Source of the DNA: Kalaharituber pfeilii
Taxonomy: Eukaryota; Ascomycota; Pezizomycetes; Pezizales; Pezizaceae
Length of the DNA: 64,000 nt
Direction of reading: 5' to 3'
Assembly: GCA_015179045.1 (NCBI GenBank)
Contig: WHUZ01000102.1
Location: 62,001 to 126,000 of the forward strand
A program made the translations under genes and the position numbers. The notes below the pieces were generated by a model that worked only from the letters and a program-made list of their open reading frames with translations, had not been told where the DNA came from and did no database searches. Below are positions 48,742-59,558 of this stretch, in pieces; the stretch's first letter is position 1, and every line of letters begins with the position of its first letter.

Positions 48742-48873
48742 CAGTCGAACCTTTGGGGCCGTGTCTCTTATCCAGTACGTCCAAACATCCGGTAATAGAC
48801 TTAGTCTTATAGGGAGAAGAGATCTTTGGGGACGTGATAAGGATATCCAAATCCAATACGAGAACTTCGACTG
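48742..48873. mobile_element. TA-flanked MITE, 132 bp (Tc1/pogo-like)
   Basis: Left end CAGTCGAACCTTTGGGG and right end (read inward from 48873) CAGTCGAAGTTCTCG share an 8-bp perfect TIR, extended to 10 bp by the flanking TA on each side. CAGT ends with TA targets are typical of pogo/Tc1 elements in fungi. Internal arms are poorly conserved. Confidence 0.55.
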
Positions 48874-49074
48874 TATCTGATTTTTCGTCTCCGTATATGT
48901 CGTGCAATTGCCCTCCCGAGAATACTGACCGGGTTATAGAGCCAAAAAATTCCGAGAAGTTTCTGCAGATTCGCATGCTCTGTTCATGGCGTAAGGCCAC
49001 AAAATGGGGCACATTGCGAGGTTTGACACAACACGTACATATTGTACATTAGTAACGTTAACGTGGGGTCTATC

Positions 49075-49089
49075 CTGGGCACGAGACTA
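49075..49089. mobile_element. Micro-insertion, 15 bp, ...GCACGAGACTA
   Basis: CTGGGCACGAGACTA between perfect 9-bp repeats GGGTCTATC (49066-49074 and 49090-49098). Confidence 0.85.
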
Positions 49090-49150
49090 GGGTCTATCAT
49101 GTCTAGGTGCGATATGATAAATCTTCCGCTAGCGCGTACTGTGACCAGTT

Positions 49151-49213
49151 TTTTTTTTTTGCTTTTTTATATCACTTTGCCCCGCGTACAGACTATCAGC
49201 CTATGGCAGGGAC
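49151..49213 (-). mobile_element. Variant LINE-tail insertion, 63 bp
   Basis: A T-tract, then a segment whose reverse complement has GCCATAGGCTGATAGTCTG followed by a GCGGGGCAAAGTGATAT terminus. It lies between perfect 13-bp repeats ACTGTGACCAGTT (49138-49150 and 49214-49226). The tail resembles, but is not the same as, the main LINE tail, so it points to a second LINE or SINE family. Confidence 0.85.
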
Positions 49214-52200
49214 ACTGTGACCAGTTACATTTACAGGAAAGATATCGATTCTAGTATTCATTCTCATTGAAGGTTGTCCTTATGATTAGGCAAGGGAGCT
49301 TTTTGAAACGGAGGCTGCGAGAACGGTCCTACTGATTTAGTGTTGAAGGGAGAAGGTCAAACTGGGGCTTGTTAAGATGCCGAAATTCAGGGGCAATTCA
49401 GGGGCAATTCATGGGAAGCATTTCCCAGGTGATTTAAAATTTCTACAACTGCTTGGAACGAGACTAATTCGATTTATGATTGTTACGACTTCCTTGCACT
49501 GTACCTACTATTCCCAACATTAGGCAGAAGTGTATATGTTGCGGATATTCCCCTTTAGGACTTCATTAAAGGACTGCCCGGAGAGCAACACTCAGGCTTC
49601 TCATGAATCAGTTTCCAATCATCTCAACACAGAAAGACTTCCGCCTGGCAATCTCTTAACATTCGTTTTTTCATCATACATGTCCATATGCTGAATGGAA
49701 GACAAAATGGTCCAATTTATGATGTTAATAGCATAACTGTTAGCTGCAGATACAGGAAAATACAATACGTATTGCCGACGATAACAAGAGTAGACCATTC
49801 TGTGTCAAAAGGAGCTGCTATGATTAATCCGCTAGGGTTATACGATTTTCAATTCATGAGACACTCACAATTTGTAAGACTCAGAATTTGTATTGTAGGC
49901 ATCCTCGTCACAATGTGTCTCCTCTTAGTCCCTCTATCCGTTTCTGGAAACGGTATCAAATTACTGCGGCAACTTTTGCCAAATACGGTTTCGAGAGATT
50001 GCAATTATATAACCAGATTTGTTCCACCAGCTATGATAACACTCTTGATGCGTACGGAACTTTTTTCATGTCTAATATTATACATATAACAGTTAAGGTG
50101 CAGCTGTCTACTCGCCGAATGATTCAAATTGACTCGCTCATATCCCGAAAGCTGGTATTGGGGAACTCTGAATGGAACGGCAGTTTTGTATTACAGCATC
50201 ATCGCATCATAGTATTTCAAACTTATCGAACAAGAAGCCCATGGCCACCAAAGCTCGTGCAAGATCATATTCCGAAAACGAACTTGGTATGATTCAAATA
50301 CTATATTTGCGATGTCAAAACTTGTAGCCGAGTTTACCAGAATATTTGTACTGTGATCACGGTCGGCCTTAGCTCTGGTGGATCTTTATGCTAAGCATGA
50401 CTGACAATTTAAAGTGACCGCTATATTTCATTGGCAACTTGTATAACATAGTTACCGTACGTCATTCCTCCCCTCAAGACCGGCCAATGGAGCTGCTTTC
50501 AACCGTCCGCGGCAGCCCAATTGGATGCATAAGTATAACACGTTCCAGCATCACCCTTACGTTCTAGACATGTCTGTTGGAGCCCGCCTATAATAGTTGA
50601 GGTCCAATGTACATGAAAGTTGCAGTTGTTGCGACGTGCATGTTTAACTATGGAAGGAGTAATGACAGTTTCGGTACCACCACCCACATGTGGATGCATT
50701 GAGCGAACAGCGACACTGGAATTCTCATTTGCCCTCCTTCGCAAGTTTTCTCTGGCATCTCATATTATCCCTTCTTCATGGCTTGCTAAAACACACTCGA
50801 TGTACAAATTAAAGCAACATTGTCGGCTCCGATTAGTTGTTTCGGATATGTTCATGTTACACAGCCGAAATGACATTGCCTGAGGTCGCAGCTCTGCCAC
50901 GGATATCAAATACCTCCGTCAACGTGCTTTGCTGCACGCTTCTATGGAACTGTGCTCCAAGTTTTCATATCGTAGGTACGGAAAATACCGTATTTGATTA
51001 ACCAAATATATAGCCCTGCACATTCAGCGGCCAAAATCACTGCAAATCAAAAAGTAGATTCCCTACAATCATTAAACCTAAAACCCCCTCATTCAGGACT
51101 GTTAGTATTTATTGATCACTCAACTGAATCAGCTGTAATCCAAAGGCGTCGTACAATTAAGTATCTCCTCACCCGCCCTTTGACTCTTGCATGGCTTCCA
51201 AACGTCACTAATAAATTTTTATCAATGCTCATTTATCATCCCGTCTAATACCGACACTCAAGAATTCGGAATGGCCGCATAGCCGAGACGGATCCGGAAT
51301 TAAACGCCAAAGCTAGAGTAGTCCCAGCCATCGATGCGGCGCTATCGAGCATAGTATTCAACATTCCTCCCGCTAAATCTTCATCTCACGGCGTCTAGTT
51401 CCTTCAGTAAGTATCATCAGCAGCGTAATGACTCGAAGACAGCAGTTAGCTAGTTACATTATACACGTTGGTATATATATGCATGAAGCTAATAGGTCTC
51501 TCTCATTGTACAGCTTCCTTCCTTTCTTGTTTAAGCTTCTTCCCCATCCTAACTTTTCCAATCTTGAAGGAACTTGAATCCAGGGCCTTCGCAAATTTCC
51601 TATATATCAGGAGGTTGAATATTACAATCCACAACCGCATTTGAAGGAGCAGGAACACAACATAACTTCGGTGACTGTGAAAGCACATCTGTAACTACAT
51701 AGAAAAGCAGCTCCTTCCGGTTCGGCTTCGAGATATCCGTTGTGGCCGAGGCACATATTTCGAGCCAGAGAATACACATAACAGGGAATCTTCTTTGCCA
51801 GAGTACTCTGAGGAAAAATACCATCGAACGCTCGTTTATTCCGGCTAGCGATACTACCGAACTCGAAGTTATAATCATAACATATCGTCACACATCCAAC
51901 ACTTCTCGCGCCTCCATTCCGCAACGATTGAAGTAACCACTTTGGGTTCTTCGCCACTGCACAAGCCAACAAAGATAGTATACAGGTCTAATTTATGGTA
52001 TAAGCAGATAAAAACTCAAAGCTGCATGCATGCGTATCACGCAAGTAAACGTTAAATCCCGAGGAAAGAAAAACAAGCGCAGCACGCACATCCAACAAGT
52101 GGCAAACTGACTGAGCGAAGGCCTGAGCACTCATTTCTCATCATACTGCCTGCCGAATAAGAAGATACCAACTTCTACTAATTCCACGAACACTTGACGA

Positions 52201-52466
52201 TTAATCTATCATTCACTCTACTGAGGCCGGAATTACTGACAGCCGCAGGCTAGCTATAAAGCAGCGATCGCTCGTTTCATCGCAATAGTGATAATACCCA
52301 ACAGCCAGACATTCCATCGCGGGCGTGTATTGCTCTCTGTTTGTAGCTGCGGGCTGTTAGTCGAACTCCAGGCTAATCACCTTATCAAGTCCCCACCAAC
52401 GAGAGTTTGGATTCCTATTTAAATCAACATCAAAAATCTAGTTCTCAATAAATTTCCAGTGGCATA

Positions 52467-54503
52467 ATGATTATCGACTCCATTTACAGCTTGTATGTAT
52501 CACTCCCTTTGCCCTTATCCACTGTACTAGGTAACTGGACAGTACGTGAGCCGTGGCCTGTCGGCAGCATGTTACTGCTTACCCTAAGGCTCTGGCTATA
52601 GGGTGTGTGGCCGACTCACGTGCGCCGGCCAGAGTCAGCTGATATAGAATAACATCATATATCAGCCAGCGTATCCTTCCGCTTTGTGCATCTTCTTGAG
52701 GGGTTACAAGCTAACCATCACTACTCACGCAACCAATAAACTCTCAGTGGCGACTCCTATACAACGACTAATAGCAACCTTACCTCGACAGGCACCTACG
52801 CTGGGGGACAGAACTGGCTGCTAAAGTTTGCGAGTGAGCTACAGAAGTTTCAATGGCCAGCAGCAGTGCCCGGTTGCGTCTCATTACCCGAACCTCAACG
52901 TGTCAGTATGCTGAATCGCGAAAAATTTATGCGGCCTACATTGCATGTCCCTTCACTGCAGGCCGACAGCGTCACCTCAACCTCATACCACGCTGCTCCC
53001 AATAGTGCTCCGTGTACACCTATTGATAGAACCAATCCCTTTGCGGTAGCTGATTCCGACAGATCCAGCACAAGCCCGAGTAGTAGTTGCAGCAGCAGTG
53101 GCTTTCGCAGCAAAAGCGTTAGCCCACGGCCTTGCCCAACCTCGCACGAAGCGCAAGCCTCAGCTCAGTTGTTGAAGAGAATCAAAATATATAACTATGC
53201 TTGCGAAGGTGACGTTCTTGACACTCACCTTATTCGAGACGGCCGCGAACGTGGAGGAGTGAGGGAGGATCAATGGTGGCGGTTTGTAGCAGATCACCAT
53301 ATCGACATTAGACACCTTGAACCGAAGCCTGAGGAGGCGACGAATTGGAATGGTGGAGCAAAGGGAAAGCCGCAATATAATGCACATGGATCTAGAGGGC
53401 GTCAGGATACCTTTGCAGAGGAAAACACATGCTATCATCCACAACCACCTACTCATGGTCATAGTAGACATGACTCACTTCAACAGCCTGATGCTGATGG
53501 AAGACTCTTCCTGATATGGATTGGGATAAACGACATGTGTGCCCCTGAGGTTGATGAGGATTTCGACGGGTAACCTAGCCCACATATTTGTCCTCTTCAT
53601 GAAATGCTCGCCTGAAAAGGCATAATTTAACTGACTAGACACATACCAACCGTCTGTTATGACGAGTGGAATTGTAATTTGTAAACAGTTATCTCACAGC
53701 ACTCTTTGACTCATACAAATACTTCCTCATACACGATTTATATTCACTCGCCGAAGCCAGTAATGTTATGCTACTCACCCTGCCTCCCCTGGATCGCACT
53801 CCGGATCAACTGTCGCATACACGAGAAACCGCAGGCAAAAAATCTAGTGTAGATTCGAAGCTATGCGTGTCTGATGTCGATGGCGATAGCTGCAGCCTAA
53901 CATCGAAGAACCTCACGTCAGTATCGTTCAAAGAGCAGATTGTAGAGTTCAATAGAAGGCTAGAGAAGATGGCCGAGGAGGTGCGGAATGAGACTGTTGG
54001 GGTGAGTCATTTCCTCTCTTCTCAATTCCTCATTCTCCATCTTCCTTTTGAGCTGCAATTTTATACACACACGGCTCTCCCGAGAAGTGGAAAGCACATG
54101 CTCCAATTTATTGTGCTTTTTCACCTCAACTGCTTAGAGAGTACATATAGGAATCAAATTTCAACCCAAACTATCCTTTCCACTATTATCTTCCTCTCTT
54201 GCATCAGTAGCTTATCAGGTTGTGGACTTATTTGCTGGATATGAACCCCTACAGATGCGCCTTATCCCCATCAACACCCATCTTATCTTTAACCGCATCC
54301 TTGATAACCCTCAACGCTACGGGTTTCTAGACAGTACGACGATTTGTACGCGATCTTTTCTGTGCTCTTGCAATTCCGCTCCCCCTCGGAGATGTCATGT
54401 GTGGGTGGATGGGTTCCACCCTTCAAGGGAGATGCAGGTAAGTATAGGCGAGGAGGTATTTTTGGCATATTTGGATCAGTTAAGGAGGGGTTTGGCGGGA
54501 TAG
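52467..54503 (+). CDS. SGNH/GDSL hydrolase, carbohydrate esterase 16-like
   Basis: Likely acetyl esterase of the SGNH fold acting on acetylated sugars. Proposed exons 52467-52492, 52748-53569, 53689-54001 and 54219-54503 join to 481 codons with consistent phase. The short first exon gives SFGDSYTTN, with nucleophile S12. G268-IND-271 is the block with the oxyanion Asn (N270). D451 and H454 in WVDGFHPS complete the triad. Introns of 255, 119 and 217 bp are long for this window. Residues about 85-135 are a Ser/Pro/Thr-rich insert not usual in the family. No signal peptide is encoded, so either the enzyme is intracellular or an upstream exon is missed. The last exon is uncertain: GTAAGT at 54439-54444 could start another intron, giving a different C terminus. 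Confidence 0.75.
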
Positions 54504-56442
54504 CCAGTATCCAATTGCAGGGAGAATGTGGGAGAATGAAGTGCTGTAGGGCGTGGGGGTGGCATATTCTGATACTGGGGTTGACTACACCTGCTCTTTT
54601 TCTGCAACATGGTATGTGCGGTCACGAGACTAATGCGCGGTCCAATTCTAATGGCTCTTTATAATTTGTTACTCTATACTTGATTACTTCTCTTTTTTTG
54701 CTCTTCTTTCTATTGCCTGTTCAGCTATATCATTTTCCTGAATACATCACTTGATTAGACATTTTTACTAAACCTCTAAGCACTGCATTATCTCGGACAC
54801 AGGTGATGTGTACCAAACAAAGCCCTCCTTGAGCTCTTCATGTCTCGGAACTAATTGTCGGAAATCGTGAAATTTTTCTCTCAACCAAGTTATATCACAA
54901 ATTCAATTGCTAATTGTATCATGAGTACAATTCCTCTGATTCTCGATAGGAGTTGCATCTCCGCTACACAAGTTCACCGTGCAACGCCCCATTCCCAGGG
55001 GACATGAGGAAGACAACAAAGTCTACTCTAGCGGGGAAAGCTGAACTATGACACGGGTTCTTTGATCTGGTTGGCGCCGGCTTGCACTTTGTGGCTGAGG
55101 TTGCCAGGGTTACCGGGGACAATTCTACGCGGGGCGGGTTGGGTTTTTTGGCAGTCGCCCTAGACTCCGCAGACTTGTCTCGATCCGCAAACCAGACTGC
55201 CTAAGTGCATGCATGGCCCGTCACCTGCGTATCATACTCTGCATAATCACCTCTTATGGTGCTGGTGCTGCCGCGCTGGCGCGCAAGACGCGAGGGGCGT
55301 ACGGGAGAGCCAATACGGCATAGAGATATTCATCCGCCGGGCCCTTGGCTGCCGGGACCAGTCTGATACCAGCATTCTGCCAACCTTTCATTTCTCGACG
55401 GGAGGGAACGCACGGGCCCGCCGGCGCATCGGAGTCGTTGTGATTGCGCGCGTGTGCCCTGCCGTGGGCGCTTCAACCACTAATGTCGTTAATTCTTAGA
55501 CATTCAGTGGGGTCGAAGTAGCGATAACGTTATCGGACAAAAAGACATGTGCCAATCGCGAAGTCGCGACGACACTATAAGCAAGTGGGCTCGAAAGAGC
55601 AACAAAACAAAAGAAAAAGGTGATGTCCTTACATCTCTGATATGAAATGACAGGCAGACGAATATAAATGCGGCGAGCCTCTGTGCAGGCCTCAGCCGTC
55701 CCGGGGGATGAGCAGCGGAAAAGCTCTCTATTGGGCAATCCAGACAATGCATGCATCGCTTCAATGTGATAAGTCTTTCCTGCTTTAGCGAGAGCTAGAA
55801 CGTGAAACTACAGCTGTCCCCGCAGACCAATGTGCATGAAGCATGGAGAGCCAGGAGAAAAGTGAAGGAAGAACTATACCGTACTTCGGGATTGGAAGAG
55901 CGCCCAAATGGTCCTTTCGATCGACGATGGAAGTGCAAAAATGCATCTAGAGGCAGAGTTCTTCCACTCTCTCATGGAATAGTTATCAAGTGCTCTTGTA
56001 AGGATCTAGATATTTTATCTAATACAAAACTAAAGTTTTGTTTTTCTCACAAACGTTGCTAGGGGCATTCCGTCACTTCAACCTCGATACCAAACCTTTT
56101 TAGGGTGGGACGGGAACTTGACGCTTTCTTGCGCTTGAGGGGTATCTTGGTGAGAGAGAATCGTGGAGATCACCCGGTTTAACCCAGACTTTTAGACGCT
56201 AGTGCGCGGTGAGTGTGCACTTGCATCTCCTGGCGACGAGTCTGCTACAGGTTCTGTCCCATTCTGCCATGAAAGCTACTCGGTGCCAAACGAACTTAAT
56301 GATGCTGGAATTGTAGCTGGGCCCTTGTATCAAGGAGGGTGTAGATACGGTATGCCCTGGGTATAAATGACTCGTTTCCTGCCATATCTCGCAGATATTG
56401 GAGCCAGAGGCCTCTCGATTAAATCCAACACCTTCCTCCACG
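54504..56442. other. Intergenic, nothing recognised
   Basis: Contains the micro-insertion at 54624-54632. Frames at 55209-55499 (+) and 55496-55764 (-) show no family features. Confidence 0.45.
54624..54632. mobile_element. Micro-insertion, 9 bp, ACGAGACTA
   Basis: The shortest member: just the common terminus between ATGTGCGGTC (54614-54623) and ATGCGCGGTC (54633-54642), 9 of 10 identical. Confidence 0.7.
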
Positions 56443-57720
56443 ATGACACCTTTGGAGACACTAAACTCTGTTCTTCTGCTTTTATTGGCAATAGTATATT
56501 TGCCAATATATGTTATTGTTCATTTAGTGGTGTACATACTATACCTTCCCCGGGCACTTCACAGGTTTCTTTTCCATCCAGCAACCGTTCTCCAAAGGAG
56601 GTATTGGGCAAAGGATGCGTATGCCCTTGTCACTGGTGCTACAGATGGTGCTGGGCGTGGTTTTGCCGAGGAGTTGGCTCGAAGAGGAGTAAGTTAGCAT
56701 CTTTACCTTCCTTTTCAACTTTCCATTTGCCATAAGACTCTCAGGACGAGAACTTACATTTTAATAAAACAGTGGAATGTAATTGTCCACGGCCGTTCGC
56801 CGGAGAAAATCCACAATGTCATCAACTCGTTGAAAATCCTCTACCCAAATCAGGTCTTCCTACCATTAGTCATAGATTGCACCAATCCAAACCTGACTAC
56901 TGCTTTACCCGCAGTGCTGAAGGCCTTCAAAGGACTCGATATACGGGTATTGATCAACAATGCAGCACAACTACATCCTTGCGCGGAATTTGATGAACTC
57001 CCAATTAAGATGATTGACGACATTTTGCGTACGAATGCCGTCTTTCCAACGGAGATAACCTGGTGTCTACTCAATTTGAGAAATATCACCTCGGACGATG
57101 CGCCTGCACCAGCTGGTACAAAAGAGGTGCAAGAATCTCCAGCATCTCCATCAGCGCCCCCACAAGGTGAAGGGTCTATATCAATATCTGTCGAAGGCGA
57201 TGCAAACCCAGCCTGGCACCATAAAGATACCCCTCTCCGTTTGATCATCACCATCTCTTCAGTTGCCAGTCTATACGCCTTCGATCGAGGCCTTCCGTAT
57301 TGTGCCACCAAGGGGTATATTAACACATTTGCTGCATTTCTCCGTTTCAGCCTTCAGAGCAAAAATATTGAGGTTATGAACATACCAACCGGTGCTCTTG
57401 ATACAAAAATGTGGCCAGGCAAAAGAGACTACTTCATGTGCCTAACCCGCAATGACTTTGCGAATCGAGTACTGAATAAAATTGGATTAGCTAGGATTGG
57501 GCATGGTTGGGCATGGTTGGGTTGGAAAGGCCTCGGACTCGGAACAGACGAGTATGTTGCAGGAGGCTCCGGAATATGGGTTTACTTCTGGCACCAGACC
57601 ATAACATTTGCACAGGGTCTCTTGCCTGGAGATATCTGGTGCGCCATTGGTAACAGAGTAGTACTATGGCTTGGCTATACACCAGCTAATTCTCCATTAC
57701 TTCCAATCCACAGACAGTAA
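56443..57720 (+). CDS. Membrane-anchored short-chain dehydrogenase/reductase
   Basis: NAD(P)-dependent oxidoreductase, closest in layout to the very-long-chain 3-oxoacyl-CoA reductase / 17-beta-HSD type 12 group of the ER. Two exons (56443-56688, 56773-57720) join to 397 codons; the 84-bp GT-AG intron is phase 0. Residues 8-35 are a hydrophobic membrane segment. TGATDGAGRG (64-73) is the cofactor motif, NNAA is at 144-147, and S245, Y258 and K262 (YCATK) form the catalytic set. Between NNAA and the catalytic Ser lies a ~45-residue Pro/Ser/Glu-rich insert (190-235), unusual for SDRs. Start at ATG 56443 gives the membrane anchor; no upstream in-frame ATG was seen. Role in elongation is inferred, not shown; it may instead act in a side pathway. 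Confidence 0.85.
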
Positions 57721-58319
57721 TACGGATTAATATTGTTTATTCCATTGTTATTGTTGGTTTTTCTTTCTACTCTCGTAGCTAGGTAATTCTTGGCGTCAAA
57801 TATGCGGTTTTTCTAGTCCAGTAACGAGAGGTCTTTCTTAGGCAAGTAGAGCACTATGTTACGTACTTATGAATATAACGATTCCTATCTTCTTAAAGGT
57901 GACAATCCTTTATATTTCCAGTCAGTGCAACCAAATATGTGGGAGTAACATTGCAATTAAATATGTGGGAGTAATATTCCAAACTTAGAAAGTCGGTTAC
58001 TCTAGCAACCAGCTGGTTATTTATTCCTGGCGGTGACCCTGGATGCTTGGCACCACTGAGAACGTTGGCAAGAAAAATCAAGTACGTGCTATTTATTTCT
58101 CTTCTCCAGTTCGATACCCCTATCGCAAACATCACTACTCCGTCATCCCGCATGATATAGGTTCTTCGGGGGTCATTTGAGTCGGGGTCATATCGTTTTC
58201 CGCCAAGTCAGTTCCACCCTATCCGAGGCTCATTAACATTCAACTAGGCTCTCCCTCACTCAACATCATCGCGGCGGAAGATCCCTCAGAATTTTCACCT
58301 TGGACCTACGATCGCTGGA
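57721..58319. other. Intergenic with 26-bp tandem duplication
   Basis: AAATATGTGGGAGTAACATT (57933-57952) recurs at 57959-57978 with one change, so a 26-bp unit was duplicated. The rest should be SDR 3' UTR and the next promoter. Confidence 0.55.
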
Positions 58320-59558
58320 ATGCATATTTCTACCGCCTCTATTTTAGCCCCACTCCTCTTTCTGGAGCCGGCTCTCGTTTCAGCTATTCCCTGGCCCTTT
58401 AACTCAAATCCCCAGAGCCCGGCAGCAAAATACTGGCCTCCAGGGACAAAACCTCCAGATGAAAAAATAGAGGAACTCAAGAGTCACCATGAGCGCCGGA
58501 GCCTAACATACCACGCACCGACTGCTGTAAAGAAGATGCTTCCTGACGAGGGAGAGAAATTTTATCATTATGATGATCCCTTTGCCCTCAACCTTCCGGA
58601 GTACTTCTCTCTTTCCGAGATTGAACATGTACCGAATATTGCCATCGCTCATCCAAAGTCCCCACACAGCGCCGGTCTTGCACTGCAACAGTTATCCAAG
58701 CGCCAATTTAGTTGCGCTACTAATAATTATGCGTGCGATTCAATCAATGCACCGGCTTACTGCTGCCGTGTGGACGAAGCATGCATAAGGGTGGAAGACA
58801 CTGGACACGGCACTGTCGGCTGCTGTCCAAATGGACAGAAATGTGTAGGTAGCCTTAATGGGTGCAATGATGATCAAGTAACATGCTCGCGCGACCAAGG
58901 TGGTGGATGTTGCAACTTTGGGTACAAATGTTCTGCAAATGGTTGTGTTCCCGACGACAGTTCTGGAAAAAACCAAGTACCAAGTACAGAGGGCGCGCAA
59001 ACAACGCAAGCGTGTTCCTCTGGCTTCTATCCATGTCCAAGCACATTGGCGGGTGGTTGTTGCGCTACAGGTAGAGCTTGTGGAGTAGATATTTGTCCTG
59101 CGACCGAAACCGAGCCGCTTGCACCTCCCGTTCCTACCGACACGTGTCCAACTGGGTTTTACTCTTGTGCAGCAAGATTCAATGGTGGTTGCTGTCGTAT
59201 TGGAAGGGATTGCGGATTGACAAATTGTCCAGCACGAACAACAGGCCCTACAACAGCGGGTGATGACATCAAAACAACCGCAACATCGATTTATGTCCCA
59301 ACCGGCAACTGCCAAACGGGTTGGCATTCCTGTCCACCGAGCTTCAATGGAGGTTGTTGTCCTTCAGGATATGATTGCGGTGTGACAAATTGTCCGGCGA
59401 ATACGCTTGCCGGAATTCTCCCAGCGGAGACAAAAAGGATGCCCGTGCGTCAAAATTCTCAAAATTCTGGAACTCGAGCCGGGGCTGTGGTATTTGGAGA
59501 TGTTCGATCGTTCATTCTAATGATTGGATTCGTGATTGGGATTAACCTTCTTGCATGA
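58320..59558 (+). CDS. GPI-anchored cysteine-rich surface protein
   Basis: Intronless 412-aa frame. A signal peptide (1-22) is followed by a propeptide-like region ending in a KR site (near residue 129). One Cys-rich block (about 132-220) follows, then three repeats of about 30 residues with the pattern C-x-x-G-(F/W)-x-x-C-P/A ... GGCC ... G-x-x-CG-x-x-x-CPA (near 232, 278 and 332). Thr/Pro-rich linkers separate them. The C terminus is a short polar region and a hydrophobic tail ending GINLLA, as for GPI attachment. It probably sits in the plasma membrane or wall; the function of this fungal family is not known. The KR site suggests Kex2 processing. Confidence 0.85.
   Translation: MHISTASILAPLLFLEPALVSAIPWPFNSNPQSPAAKYWPPGTKPPDEKIEELKSHHERRSLTYHAPTAVKKMLPDEGEKFYHYDDPFALNLPEYFSLSEIEHVPNIAIAHPKSPHSAGLALQQLSKRQFSCATNNYACDSINAPAYCCRVDEACIRVEDTGHGTVGCCPNGQKCVGSLNGCNDDQVTCSRDQGGGCCNFGYKCSANGCVPDDSSGKNQVPSTEGAQTTQACSSGFYPCPSTLAGGCCATGRACGVDICPATETEPLAPPVPTDTCPTGFYSCAARFNGGCCRIGRDCGLTNCPARTTGPTTAGDDIKTTATSIYVPTGNCQTGWHSCPPSFNGGCCPSGYDCGVTNCPANTLAGILPAETKRMPVRQNSQNSGTRAGAVVFGDVRSFILMIGFVIGINLLA

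Larger units (their letters stand above)
45884..52466. other. Gene desert with the densest cluster of insertions
   Basis: No supported gene except the LINE remnant. Holds micro-insertions (46397-46426, 48143-48167, 48343-48354, 49075-49089), LINE tails (47977-48033, 49151-49213) and a small TA-flanked MITE (48742-48873). Overlapping plus-strand frames at 49688-50089 and 49888-50292 look intact over 130 codons each but resemble no family I know. An 11-bp tandem (CAGGGGCAATT twice) lies at 49,389-49,410. Confidence 0.45.

Noticed and set aside
49455..49466. ACGAGACTA word with possible duplication
   Set aside because: The motif is present but no direct repeat flanks it convincingly.
49688..50292. 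Two overlapping plus-strand frames of about 130 codons
   Set aside because: Different frames of the same DNA with no recognisable motif; kept only as a remark in the intergenic entry.
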